A stretch of 64,000 nt of DNA from Psychromonas sp. SA13A (lineage in GTDB: Bacteria > Pseudomonadota > Gammaproteobacteria > Enterobacterales > Psychromonadaceae), in NCBI RefSeq assembly GCF_011378715.1, contig NZ_WTKU01000018.1, forward strand, positions 1-64,000, given 5' to 3'. Positions 35,276 to 44,265 of the stretch are shown piece by piece; the stretch's first letter is position 1, and each line of letters opens with the position of its first letter. The notes beneath the pieces are model-generated. The model had not been told where the DNA came from. It did no database searches and was given only the letters and a program-made list of their open reading frames with translations. A program made the translations under genes and the position numbers.

Positions 35276-35623
35276 ATGGCCGAAGAAACTATATTTAGAA
35301 AAATTATCGATAAAGATATTCCGTCTGATACGTTATATCAAGATCAATATGTGACTGCGTTTCGCGATATTTCTCCACAGGCTCCTATACATATTTTGAT
35401 CATTCCTAATAAATTGATCGCAACTGCAAATGATATCGAAATAGAAGATGAGTTTCTTATTGGTAAAATGTATACCGTTGCAAAACAATTGGCGAAGCAA
35501 GAGGGGATTGCTGAATCAGGTTATCGTTTAATTATGAATTGTAATGCTGATGGTGGACAGGAAGTGTACCATATTCACTTACACTTGTTAGGTGGCAAAG
35601 CTCTGGGAAAATTGGTGAGCTAA
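35276..35623 (+). CDS. hinT: HIT-family nucleotide hydrolase HinT
   Basis: This 115-aa protein starts [18 protein letters not shown] and ends with the histidine triad [14 protein letters not shown]. It hydrolyses purine nucleoside phosphoramidates such as AMP-lysine in the cytoplasm. AAGGATTTAAG gives the ribosome site. It precedes lpoB as in E. coli, although the intervening ycfL-type gene is absent here. Confidence 0.95.
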   Translation: MAEETIFRKIIDKDIPSDTLYQDQYVTAFRDISPQAPIHILIIPNKLIATANDIEIEDEFLIGKMYTVAKQLAKQEGIAESGYRLIMNCNADGGQEVYHIHLHLLGGKALGKLVS

Positions 35624-35808
35624 AATAGATTAGCTTACTCTTAGCCTTTTGTACTCGCTTTTAATGGGGAGCATAGAAGCCAAAGCAGCTCATTATACTG
35701 TTACAGATAGATAATCTAATTACATTACTGTAAATAGATAATTTTTTATGTCATGGTTAACAAATATTTACAGTTATCTTCAATCATTCTTTTTAGGTGG
35801 AATTTACG

Positions 35809-36408
35809 ATGAAAAAACAATCTAGTTTTTGGTTAGCAATAATGGCAAGTTTGATTTTATCAGCTTGTTCAACATCGGTTGAGCGCTTAGATGCACAACA
35901 ACAAATTGATTTAAGTGGTGCATGGAATGATACTGATTCACAGTTAGTTGCACGTGAAATGATCGAAGACTCTTTATCCCGCGCTTGGATTTCTAAATTT
36001 GTTAAGAGTGAAGGTAAAGATCCTGCGGTGATCGTCGGGCGTGTAAAAAACTTAAGTCATGAGCATATCAACACTAATACGTTTATTGCTAACATGGAGC
36101 GTGAGTTAATCAATTCAGGTGAAGTACAATTTGTAGCAAGTTCTGCTAATCGTCAAGAAATTCGTGATGAACGAGCGGATCAAGACTTAAATGCTTCTGA
36201 AGCAACACGTAAAGAAATGGGCCAAGAATATGGTGCTGACTTTATGATGCAAGGTCAAATCAATACGATTATCGATGTTGATGGCAGTACTCAAGTTCGT
36301 TTCTATCAAGTTAATCTAGAGTTGATCAGCATTAAAGATAACCGTAAAGTGTGGATTGGTGAGAAGAAAATCAAAAAGCTGGTTAAAAACAGCAAACTAC
36401 GCGGTTAA
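35809..36408 (+). CDS. lpoB: Penicillin-binding protein activator LpoB
   Basis: The 199-aa lipoprotein begins MKKQSSFWLAIMASLILSAC with the lipobox LSAC. The ATG at 35809 follows AGGTGG; an in-frame GTG inside that site is rejected. The globular domain has LSGAWNDTDSQLVAREMIED, QEYGADFMMQGQINTI and a C-terminal KVWIGEKKIKKLVK, the LpoB/YcfM pattern. LpoB is anchored in the outer membrane and stimulates the peptidoglycan synthase PBP1b. It is the first of three lipoprotein genes in a row. Confidence 0.92.
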   Translation: MKKQSSFWLAIMASLILSACSTSVERLDAQQQIDLSGAWNDTDSQLVAREMIEDSLSRAWISKFVKSEGKDPAVIVGRVKNLSHEHINTNTFIANMERELINSGEVQFVASSANRQEIRDERADQDLNASEATRKEMGQEYGADFMMQGQINTIIDVDGSTQVRFYQVNLELISIKDNRKVWIGEKKIKKLVKNSKLRG

Positions 36409-36428
36409 GCATATTCAATCGACATTCA

Positions 36429-36536
36429 TATACCCGTTACATATTCAACTTTTTAGCTAGGAACTGTGCATATTTAACTTTGTTCATTTCAGAGTTTGAA
36501 TCTTGCTTATTTTATAGTTTGAATATAGCGGGTATA
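36429..36536. repeat. MITE-like element with terminal inverted repeats
   Basis: The 108-bp stretch begins TATACCCGTTACATATTCAA and ends with the near mirror complement (TTGAATATAGCGGGTATA). It encodes nothing. Similar end-like sequences occur near 39903 (TTATACCCGTTACTAATC) and at 63599-63736. It lies between lpoB and the next lipoprotein gene. Confidence 0.55.
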
Positions 36537-36585
36537 TCTAATTAAGCTCTGCTTAGCGCTTATTTAATTTGAAAGTGGTCTCTTT

Positions 36586-37830
36586 ATGCACAAAATAATG
36601 TTTGTTCTTTTATGCTTATTATCGGGCTGCGCAGCTCAACATAACAATATTAAACTGGCTAACCAACTTCAACAAGAACCCCCAGAAAAGATCCTCTCGA
36701 TACTTAGTGAGACAGAGCCTGATCAATCAGATTTTGCTCAGTACTATTTGAATCTAGGTTATTTACAGCTACTTTCCGGTGAGTTTGAACTATCAATCGA
36801 TTCTTTATTAAAAGCAAAAAATGAAATGCTTTCATTGCAAGCAACCTCTATTTCGGAGAATGTTGCTGCGGGCACTGTTAATGAAACGTTCAGGCGTTAC
36901 AGCGGTTATCCTACTGATCGTGTAATGGTGCATAACATGTTGGCATTGGGTTACTTATTTAACAACAGCATCGATGATGCACGTGTTGAAATGTTACAAG
37001 CAGATGTAGCAATGAAAAAGCTGGCTGAAAATGATCAATTGAATGGTCAATTAGCCAGTACTCATTTGTTGTCTGCAATTATCTATGAGTTGTTGGATGA
37101 ACGTTCTAATGCATTTATTAGTTACCAATTAGCAGAAAAAATACTCAAGGAACGTAACATAAGCTTACCTAAAGGATTGAAATTAGGCCTATTGCGCATG
37201 AGTGATAAAATGGGCAATGACACTCAATACCAATATTACAGTCAACAATATCCAGCACTGAGTAAACAAAAACAAATAAAGCAGAAAAAGCACCAAGTCT
37301 TCGGTCTTTATTTTGACGGGGTAGTTTCAAATAAGGTGCAACAAAGTCTCGCGGTTCCTAGTTTTAATGGGAAGCAAATTGTCAGAGTTTCAATGCCAAC
37401 TTACGCAAGTATTCAGCGCAGAACTCAGCACAACCAAATTAATGATGATAAGCAGCAAATCAACAGTGAAGTAGTAGAAAATGTAGATAAGCTAGTACGA
37501 GAAGATTTAGATAAAGAATATCCCTCCATTTTATTGTTAACCACGACGCGTGCTATTTCTAAATATCAATTGGTTAAGGAAGCACAGGATAAAGATCCAA
37601 TCTTGGGGCTATTAGCAAACTTAGCGACGATATTTAGTGAGGTAGCGGATTTGAGAAGTTGGAATATGTTACCTGCAACCATACAGTTTAGTTATCTAGA
37701 AACAGATGCTGATAATATTGTTGTATCAACCAATCATCAAGGGGATAGTGTAGTGGAATTAGCTGCTCCAAATCAGCATGTCATTTTAAGTACAGGATTA
37801 TCCGATAAAGTGTTCCATTATGAGCAATGA
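36586..37830 (+). CDS. TPR-containing lipoprotein (COG3014-like)
   Basis: This 414-aa protein has lipobox LLSGC (Cys15). Residues ~30-220 are helical repeats of TPR type (YYLNLGYLQLLSGEFELSID, VMVHNMLALGYLFNN, STHLLSAIIYELLDERSNAF). The C-terminal half is beta-rich (HQVFGLYFDGVVSN, PATIQFSYLETDADN). This matches a conserved proteobacterial lipoprotein found next to LpoB and LPP20 genes; its function is unknown, with an envelope-assembly role inferred. The start MHKIMFVLLCLLSGC fits a lipoprotein signal, though only GAAAGTGG precedes it as a ribosome site. Confidence 0.82.
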   Translation: MHKIMFVLLCLLSGCAAQHNNIKLANQLQQEPPEKILSILSETEPDQSDFAQYYLNLGYLQLLSGEFELSIDSLLKAKNEMLSLQATSISENVAAGTVNETFRRYSGYPTDRVMVHNMLALGYLFNNSIDDARVEMLQADVAMKKLAENDQLNGQLASTHLLSAIIYELLDERSNAFISYQLAEKILKERNISLPKGLKLGLLRMSDKMGNDTQYQYYSQQYPALSKQKQIKQKKHQVFGLYFDGVVSNKVQQSLAVPSFNGKQIVRVSMPTYASIQRRTQHNQINDDKQQINSEVVENVDKLVREDLDKEYPSILLLTTTRAISKYQLVKEAQDKDPILGLLANLATIFSEVADLRSWNMLPATIQFSYLETDADNIVVSTNHQGDSVVELAAPNQHVILSTGLSDKVFHYEQ

Positions 37831-37923
37831 TTAAAATACATAATAAAGAATACATTGCAGCTCGTAGAATAGAATCAAATTTTTATTCATACGTTTTTAC
37901 CGATTAAATTTTATGGAGTTTTT

Positions 37924-38931
37924 ATGAACAAAATAACCTTCTCGTTACCTATTTTATTATCAATATTGTTAATTTCTGCTTGTTCATCATCGAGTGATAT
38001 CGAACAAGATAAAAAGAAACGACCAGATTGGATTGACCATGCGCAGACAACTTATCCTAGTAATGTCTATTTAACGGCTGTGGGACAGGCATCGAGTAGA
38101 ACACTTGCAGGTAAAAATGCGGTTGCTAATTTAGTTGAAATATTTTCCGTTAATGTTAAAGCTGAAACACATACATTGACCGAGGCAATCAAAAATGAAA
38201 GCGCTTTAGGTGTCACCATGGAGAGTTCGAGCAGCTTACAACGTAATATTGCGACGAAGACAAATCAAGCCATTGCAGGCGTTGAAATAAAAGAGACTTG
38301 GTTGAGCCAAAGTGGTGAATATTATGCGTTAGCTGTGCTACATAAAATTAGTGCCGCGCAAAACCTGACAGAAACAATTATGGAAGCGGATCAAGAGGCT
38401 CTCAAGCTGATAGAGTATAGTCAAAACACCGCACCTAATTCTATTTTAGCTGTTAACGCATTACGTAATGCGAGAGATCTGCAAGTTTCTCGAAAAATGG
38501 CTGATTTACAGTTAGCCTATATTAGAGGACGCGGCATTCCTAATGAAGTTTCTAGTCAAGACATTGAACAGTTAATACGTAATAACTTAGCTTCTTTAGA
38601 AGTTAGTGTTGCCGAAGATAGCGAGACAGATATCAGTTTATTACAAGCAGGACTATCAACATTGGGTGTGAAAGTTGTTGATACGTCAGCTTTACAATTA
38701 TCAAGCTCGATTGATGTGACTAAGCCAACGCGTCTTGAACAGTGGTACTGGCTACGTGGCAGTTATGAACTGAGTTTTTCAGAAAATGGTAAAGTGATGA
38801 GTCGTAAACGTTGGCCGATTAAAGTTTCTGCGCAGCAACCAGAGTTATTGCAGTTGCGTTTAAGAGATAAGTTAAACGAGAATATTAATACTTACCTTCA
38901 GCAATTGCTGAGTGATTCTCCAACACTTTAA
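37924..38931 (+). CDS. LPP20-family lipoprotein
   Basis: This 335-aa protein has lipobox LISAC (Cys20). The LPP20 domain spans ~35-150: RPDWIDHAQTTYPSNVYL, TAVGQASSRTLAGKNAVANL and the central ETWLSQSGEYYALAVLHK. A C-terminal domain (YWLRGSYELSFSENGKV) follows. LPP20 proteins are outer-membrane lipoproteins, related to flagellar FlgP and to partners of LpoB-like proteins. TGGAG precedes the ATG. Its last 47 bases overlap the convergent panE reading frame. Confidence 0.87.
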   Translation: MNKITFSLPILLSILLISACSSSSDIEQDKKKRPDWIDHAQTTYPSNVYLTAVGQASSRTLAGKNAVANLVEIFSVNVKAETHTLTEAIKNESALGVTMESSSSLQRNIATKTNQAIAGVEIKETWLSQSGEYYALAVLHKISAAQNLTETIMEADQEALKLIEYSQNTAPNSILAVNALRNARDLQVSRKMADLQLAYIRGRGIPNEVSSQDIEQLIRNNLASLEVSVAEDSETDISLLQAGLSTLGVKVVDTSALQLSSSIDVTKPTRLEQWYWLRGSYELSFSENGKVMSRKRWPIKVSAQQPELLQLRLRDKLNENINTYLQQLLSDSPTL

Positions 38932-39859
38932 CTTTATTGTATAACTCAAGTAAAAGAGGCACCTCAATGTTATGTTGTTGTGCCTTTTTTATTAAATAAC
39001 CATTAATAAATTCGATTTCAGTGGGGCGATGATAAAAAATATCTCGATTCATTGATGAAAAGTTTTTTGCTGTAGCTAGGATCACTTGATCTATATTTTG
39101 CTGTAAAGCGAGTAATTCAAAATCAATATGCTCTGCTTCTGCAATGGCAAAAATTTCTGAAATTAAAGGTTGAATAACGACAGCATATTCAGGTGATTGC
39201 AATTGTCCATTTTGTATTTGGTGAATTGCCGTGAGGGGGTTAATAACAGCATTGATGACCAGCTTTAGCCAACATTTTTTTACAATGTCTTCACTCCAAT
39301 ATACTTCTGGCATTGCCTGTTGCAGTGGCTCAATAACGGGCTTTAAAAAATGATGTAATTGTGTTGGTGATTCTTTATCTTCCTCTGTCAGTTCCTCCAT
39401 TTCAGCTGAATCTATAAAAGCGCCTAGGTAAGTAGGGCCCATACCCGTGTGCATAACATCCAATGGCGCATTAACTAAACTTGCATTTGCTGTAGTCGCA
39501 CAAATGATTGGATTGTCGGGGAAGTGTTTCCGTACTTGTTCTGCACAACCGTAGCCATTATGCATTAGAATAAGTTTTTGTTTTATATCTATATATTGTT
39601 GCTGTGCTAATAAAGCAGAGACAACGTGCTGTGCTTTGACACAAACCAGAATAGTACTGTTTTTTTGCTCTGTGCTTGTATTTAATACCTTTTGGCTTAC
39701 AGAAATAGTGAGTAAACTTTGCTGACCAGATAAATTGGTAAACTGTAAGATAGATTTGGTGGTTTTTGACCTACATACAAGGTGACAAACACTGCCTGAC
39801 TGTTGTAATTTTGCCAGCCATAAACAGCCAATTGCACCTGCACCAATAATTTGAATCAT
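38885..39859 (-). CDS. panE: 2-dehydropantoate 2-reductase (ketopantoate reductase)
   Basis: This 324-aa protein starts MIQIIGAGAIGCLWLAKLQQ, with the NADPH-binding GAGAIG. It has CVKAQHVVSAL, then the catalytic Lys region KKCWLKLVINAVINPLTAIH, and NRDIFYHRPTEIEFINGYLI with the conserved Glu. It reduces 2-dehydropantoate to pantoate in coenzyme A synthesis. The frame ends inside the 3' end of the convergent LPP20 gene. The C-terminal tail (LENHSAIAEGKY) lies beyond the conserved part, so a 3' extension by drift is plausible. Confidence 0.9.
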   Translation of the reverse strand: MIQIIGAGAIGCLWLAKLQQSGSVCHLVCRSKTTKSILQFTNLSGQQSLLTISVSQKVLNTSTEQKNSTILVCVKAQHVVSALLAQQQYIDIKQKLILMHNGYGCAEQVRKHFPDNPIICATTANASLVNAPLDVMHTGMGPTYLGAFIDSAEMEELTEEDKESPTQLHHFLKPVIEPLQQAMPEVYWSEDIVKKCWLKLVINAVINPLTAIHQIQNGQLQSPEYAVVIQPLISEIFAIAEAEHIDFELLALQQNIDQVILATAKNFSSMNRDIFYHRPTEIEFINGYLIKKAQQHNIEVPLLLELYNKVKVLENHSAIAEGKY

Positions 39860-40102
39860 ACTTGTCCCTTACCTCTATCATGTCATTATTTTATGCTTAC
39901 TTTATCTTATTATACCCGTTACTAATCAGCCTTGTACAAAACTCAATAGTTGATTAAAAAATGATTCAGAGAGTACCTTTAAGTCTAAGAGATGATATCA
40001 ACCTAAGAGATACCTAACAAAGTCCAGTAGGGAGATAGATGCTAGCGAGGTTTTCTGGTAAATTTACTGTTAATTATTTTAATTCTTTATTAAGGAACAA
40101 AA

Positions 40103-40585
40103 ATGCCTTCATTTGATATCGTTTCAGAAGTTGATTTAGTGGAAGTTAAAAATGCCGTCGATAATACCAGTCGCGAACTCGGTACTCGTTTCGATTTTCG
40201 TGGTGTAAAAGCATCTATAACGCTAAATAAAGAAGTTGTGAAATTAGAAGCTGAAGCGGAAATGCAAATTAATTCATTACGCGACATGTTACGTGCTAAT
40301 TTAGTTAAGCGTAATGTAGACACGCGTGCTATGGATCCTGAAAAATGTGACCAATCGGGTAAATTTTGGTCTCAAACGGTTAAGTTTAAAGTAGGGGTTG
40401 ACCAACCTACTGCAAAGAAACTAGTTAAATTAATTAAAGACAGTAAAATTAAAGTGCAAGTCTCTATCCAAGGTGAACAACTTCGTGTTACGGGTAAAAA
40501 ACGTGATGATTTGCAACAAGCAATGCGTTTGGTAAAAGAGTGTGACCTAGGAATGGGCTTTCAATTTAATAACTTTAAAGACTAA
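40103..40585 (+). CDS. yajQ: YajQ family nucleotide-binding protein
   Basis: The 160-aa sequence starts [20 protein letters not shown] and has [37 protein letters not shown] and the ending [12 protein letters not shown], all YajQ hallmarks. The fold has two RNA-recognition-like halves. Relatives bind c-di-GMP (in Xanthomonas), GTP or tRNA; the role here is unknown. TAAGGAACA gives the ribosome site. It is monocistronic. Confidence 0.95.
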   Translation: MPSFDIVSEVDLVEVKNAVDNTSRELGTRFDFRGVKASITLNKEVVKLEAEAEMQINSLRDMLRANLVKRNVDTRAMDPEKCDQSGKFWSQTVKFKVGVDQPTAKKLVKLIKDSKIKVQVSIQGEQLRVTGKKRDDLQQAMRLVKECDLGMGFQFNNFKD

Positions 40586-40837
40586 CTTTTATTGATTAAG
40601 CAGTAAATTAAGCAATTTAATGGTGTTTAGTTTACTGCTTTGAACTTATACCCTCTTACTCTTATGCTTTTCAATTTGATCCTCTGCCTTTATTTCTTAA
40701 GTGCAAGTCGATGAAAAGTTAAGTATGAATGGGCAACTAGGCTAAACATTCATATTAGCTACTCATACTAAACATTCATCATTACTAACTTATTAAGAAT
40801 AAATCATTAACCGTCTCTTTTACAGATAGAGAATAGA

Positions 40838-41224
40838 TTAACTCTCAGCAATATGCATTTCAATCAACTGTTCGAATTCCCTGTGCATTTCATCATGATC
40901 GCCTATATTAAGCTCAATCAATCGCTTTAAATGTGACATTGTTTCTAACTCAATTTTAGTAAAGTGAATACCTAATAGTTGATCTTGTTGATGACTTACT
41001 GTGCCGTTTAGCAGCAGTTGTACGTCAGATCCTTGAAGCGTCAGACTAACCTGAACCTGTTGTTGATTTACATCGGGTGAAAGGGCAGTAACAGCCACTA
41101 ATGCACCATTAAGTGAGATATCTACCAGTGAAGCATCAAAGTCATGTGTAGCAATCTTTTGATCAAAAATGAGTGAGCAATGACATTGGAAGTTTATACG
41201 CGAAAATTTACGACGTTCAGACAT
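40838..41224 (-). CDS. PilZ-domain protein
   Basis: This 128-aa protein has the c-di-GMP-binding motif RRKFSRINF near its N-terminus (RxxxR) and DISLNGALV further on (D/NxSxxG). A beta-barrel core and a C-terminal helical tail follow. A single-domain PilZ protein of this kind is expected to be a cytoplasmic c-di-GMP receptor that contacts a partner protein. It lies 21 bp after the VanY-type peptidase gene on the same strand, probably the last gene of that transcript. Confidence 0.88.
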   Translation of the reverse strand: MSERRKFSRINFQCHCSLIFDQKIATHDFDASLVDISLNGALVAVTALSPDVNQQQVQVSLTLQGSDVQLLLNGTVSHQQDQLLGIHFTKIELETMSHLKRLIELNIGDHDEMHREFEQLIEMHIAES

Positions 41225-41245
41225 GATTATTCCTTTAGTGGATAC

Positions 41246-41932
41246 TTACCGTGTGTTTATATTACAAATATATTGTTTATATATGGTAGGCAACTCTTGC
41301 TGAATTAGCGATTCACCTTGAATAGAATATTGCTTTAAGGTGTTGGAAATAAGATCTAAATCCAGTTGTGATAAAAAATCATCGGCCAATGGAAAGTAAC
41401 TGATATGCCAAGGCTCTTGTGCAACACCTCCTTGGTCATGCTGATAAGGCCGATAAAAACCAAATTGTTCAATATTATTACCCAGCCATTCGGTTAGCTC
41501 TGAGAAGTAACCACCGTTTAAATATTCACTTTTTTGCAGTTGTAAAGATTGTTCAGCGGGTAATAAAGTGGGGTCGTAAACATCTATATCCGTACCCCAA
41601 TGGTGACGACTGGCAGAAGGTAGTGCGGACCAATGTAAGATTTTGTATAATTTGTCTATTTCACTGATCTTATCACTTTGTATGGCAACTTCATGTTCAT
41701 CTAAAATAGGAGTGAGGCCTGCATACTTTTTATTCCAAATAAGTAACTGACGCTCAAAACTACGAAACGCGCTGGCAATATGTAATGTAAACCCATCACG
41801 TTTCGCCGCCTGTTGGAGCGCAGAAAAATCAGCAATGACTTGTTTGTGCAGTAATCGGTTAGGTGCGAACTCTACAAGATGAGTTTGTACCTGTCCGGTT
41901 AACTGCATTGGTGTCATTGACCTTGAGATCAT
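41246..41932 (-). CDS. D-alanyl-D-alanine carboxypeptidase family protein (peptidase M15, VanY type)
   Basis: This 228-aa protein has the M15 zinc site: [14 protein letters not shown] supplies the His and Asp ligands and [10 protein letters not shown] supplies the last His with its preceding Glu. A helical segment ([17 protein letters not shown]) precedes the site. It has no signal peptide, so a cytoplasmic role, perhaps in peptide recycling, is possible. Its start codon overlaps the dapE stop (ATGA), implying coupling to dapE. Confidence 0.88.
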   Translation of the reverse strand: MISRSMTPMQLTGQVQTHLVEFAPNRLLHKQVIADFSALQQAAKRDGFTLHIASAFRSFERQLLIWNKKYAGLTPILDEHEVAIQSDKISEIDKLYKILHWSALPSASRHHWGTDIDVYDPTLLPAEQSLQLQKSEYLNGGYFSELTEWLGNNIEQFGFYRPYQHDQGGVAQEPWHISYFPLADDFLSQLDLDLISNTLKQYSIQGESLIQQELPTIYKQYICNINTR

Positions 41933-43062
41933 GCTAATAAATTTTTCAAGGTGAGTTTAAAAATATCTACAAGCTCATCAAGTTGTTGCACATTGGTTGA
42001 TTCATTAACTTTATGAATAGTGGCATTAATAGGCCCTAACTCAACAACTTGTGCACCTGTCGGCGCAATAAAGCGTGCGTCAGATGTTCCACCACTGGTT
42101 GATAGTTCAGTGGTGATACCGTTGGTTGCTAAAATAGCTTGTGCAACTGCATCGGTTAACGATCCTGGTTCAGTGATGAAAGGTTGTCCGTTATAGGTCC
42201 AGTGTATTTCGTACTCAAATTCTGCTTTATTAAGGATCTTTTCTACTTTCTCTGTGATCATATCCGCTGTTAACTCTGTTGAGTAGCGGAAGTTACACTG
42301 CACAACTGCATCACCTGGTACAACATTGCTGGCACCTGTGCCGGAGTTGAAATTAGTGATTTGAAAGCTAGTCGCAGGGAAGTATTGATTACCTTTATCC
42401 CATTCTGTTTGTACTAATTCAGTTAAGGTTGGCGTCGCAAGGTGAATTGGATTATTAACTAGGTGTGGGTAAGCAACATGCCCCTGCGTACCTTTGAAGG
42501 TAATATCTGCCGTTAACGAACCACGTCGACCATTTTTTATTATATCGCCAACATGATTGGTGCTTGAAGGCTCGCCAACGATGCAGTAATCAATTTTTTC
42601 ATTTCTTGCTTCTAATACATCAATAACACGCGTTGTCCCGTTGATAAACGGACCTTCTTCATCACTGGTGATAAGCAATGCAATAGAACCTTTATGGTCT
42701 TGATGTTCTTCAATGAAAGCTTCAAGTCCTAACATAAAGCAGGCAATACCACTTTTCATGTCGGCAGCACCACGGCCATATAACATACCATCGATGATAG
42801 TTGGTTCAAATGGAGGTGTTGCCCATTTACTTTCCGGACCTGTTGGTACTACATCAGTATGTCCTGCAAAACAAAATAAAGGAGCTTCAGTTCCTCTTCT
42901 CGCCCATAGATTTAACGTATCTTCAAATTCCATGGTTTCACAGACAAAACCAAGTTTTTCAAGACGTGCGATTAATAAGTCTTGGCATCCTGCATCTTCA
43001 GGTGTGACTGAACGACGGCTGATTAAATCCTGTAACAGGCTTACCACTGGGGAATGAGTCAT
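41929..43062 (-). CDS. dapE: Succinyl-diaminopimelate desuccinylase
   Basis: The 377-aa M20 metallopeptidase has the metal and catalytic residues in [35 protein letters not shown] and IVGEPSS, with [11 protein letters not shown] near the C-terminus. It removes succinate from N-succinyl-LL-diaminopimelate for lysine and peptidoglycan synthesis. It lies 9 bp after an ArsC-like gene and overlaps the VanY-type gene by 4 bases. The arsC-like/dapE pairing matches the yffB-dapE order in E. coli. Confidence 0.96.
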   Translation of the reverse strand: MTHSPVVSLLQDLISRRSVTPEDAGCQDLLIARLEKLGFVCETMEFEDTLNLWARRGTEAPLFCFAGHTDVVPTGPESKWATPPFEPTIIDGMLYGRGAADMKSGIACFMLGLEAFIEEHQDHKGSIALLITSDEEGPFINGTTRVIDVLEARNEKIDYCIVGEPSSTNHVGDIIKNGRRGSLTADITFKGTQGHVAYPHLVNNPIHLATPTLTELVQTEWDKGNQYFPATSFQITNFNSGTGASNVVPGDAVVQCNFRYSTELTADMITEKVEKILNKAEFEYEIHWTYNGQPFITEPGSLTDAVAQAILATNGITTELSTSGGTSDARFIAPTGAQVVELGPINATIHKVNESTNVQQLDELVDIFKLTLKNLLA

Positions 43063-43071
43063 TGTATTTCC

Positions 43072-43422
43072 TTATACAGCAAAAAATTGTTGATAGTTCT
43101 TAGCATTAAAGCCGACTATAGCCACATTATTGTGGAGCACTAATGGACGTTTAATCAATGTTGGAGATTCAATAAAATAGGGACTAATGGTCTCGGCATT
43201 TAACGATTCTTTTTGTTGTTCGGTTAACACTCGGTAACTAGTACTGCGCTTATTGAGCAATTGATCCCAACTTGCTAGTTGATAAAATTTTTTTAGTAAT
43301 TGGTTATCTAAACCATCTTTACGATAATCATGGAAAGTAAACGAGATATTATTTTCATTAAGCCATTTTTGGGCTTTTTTAATCGTATCGCAATTTGGGA
43401 TACCGTACATTATTGTATTCAT
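43072..43422 (-). CDS. ArsC/Spx-family reductase (YffB-like)
   Basis: The 116-aa product starts MNTIMYGIPNCDTIKKAQKW, a thioredoxin-fold N-terminus with a single active-site-like Cys (NCDT), followed by FHDYRKDGLDNQLLKKF and PTLIKRPLVLHNNVAIVGF. It resembles YffB, a glutathione-dependent ArsC-like protein of unclear substrate. The ATG at 43422 fits the family; an in-frame GTG nine bases upstream would add MLL. No clear ribosome site is visible for either. It is followed directly by dapE. Confidence 0.85.
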   Translation of the reverse strand: MNTIMYGIPNCDTIKKAQKWLNENNISFTFHDYRKDGLDNQLLKKFYQLASWDQLLNKRSTSYRVLTEQQKESLNAETISPYFIESPTLIKRPLVLHNNVAIVGFNAKNYQQFFAV

Positions 43423-43633
43423 AAGAAGCACTTAAGTATTAGAATAAAAAAGATAGGGGATTGTAACAAGTAAGCAAGGAGAAGAAAAATATATAGCTGT
43501 GAATATACCTTCTATGATGCGGATGATATTTGCATATTGAATGGCAATGGGTGTTTACGAAGACTCGTTAAGTAAAATTTGAGAAGGTCAGTTGTTTGAT
43601 AATGTATAGTAATTAAAGAGATGGAGATAACAA

Positions 43634-43655
43634 AAGAGCCGCCTAAGCGACTCTT
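43634..43655 (-). terminator. Terminator of the ptsHI-crr operon
   Basis: On the minus strand, AAGAGTCGC (43647-43655) pairs with GCGGCTCTT (43634-43642) with one mismatch and a TTAG loop, then a T-rich tract follows. It lies about 30 bp after the crr stop codon. Confidence 0.75.
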
Positions 43656-43685
43656 AATAAGAGAATATCAAAATAATTAAAAAGA

Positions 43686-44195
43686 TTATTTAACTATTTT
43701 TAATACTACATCAGTTGCTACTTCAACAGTACCAGACATTTTTTGTAGCTCTTTAATCTCATCCATATTTGAGATCACAACAGGTGTCAAAATTGATTTT
43801 GCTTTTGCAGTTAAGAAAGCTAAATCAAATTCGATGATAGTATCACCGGCTTTAACTTTTTGACCTTCTTGAGCGATACGAGTAAAACCTTCACCTTTTA
43901 ACTCAACTGTATCAATACCGAAGTGAACAAATAGCTCAATACCCGTATCTGATTCTAATGAGAATGCGTGGTTTGTTTCAAAAATTTTACCAATTTCACC
44001 GTCACAAGGTGCAACCATTTTGTTGCCTGTTGGGCGAATTGCAATACCGTCACCAACAATTTTTTCGGCAAAAACAACATCTGGCACATCTTCAATAGCA
44101 ACAATTTCACCTGAAAGTGGTGCAATGATATTAATAGTACTAGCTGTTTGTGTATTGCCTGTTACTGCTTTTTTTAAAGAATCAAAAAAACCCAT
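43686..44195 (-). CDS. crr: PTS glucose-specific enzyme IIA (EIIA-Glc)
   Basis: The 169-aa product starts [20 protein letters not shown] about 9 nt upstream and the 169-residue length of the E. coli protein support this start over a longer frame. The phosphorylated His lies in [18 protein letters not shown] and the second conserved His in [12 protein letters not shown]. It accepts phosphate from HPr and, depending on its phosphorylation state, regulates adenylate cyclase and permeases. It is the last gene of ptsH-ptsI-crr. Confidence 0.97.
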   Translation of the reverse strand: MGFFDSLKKAVTGNTQTASTINIIAPLSGEIVAIEDVPDVVFAEKIVGDGIAIRPTGNKMVAPCDGEIGKIFETNHAFSLESDTGIELFVHFGIDTVELKGEGFTRIAQEGQKVKAGDTIIEFDLAFLTAKAKSILTPVVISNMDEIKELQKMSGTVEVATDVVLKIVK

Positions 44196-44265
44196 ATTAG
44201 TAAACTCCGAATATTTGATAAAGTGCAAGAAAAGGTGATGTTATATCACCTTTAAAATGAATTAG

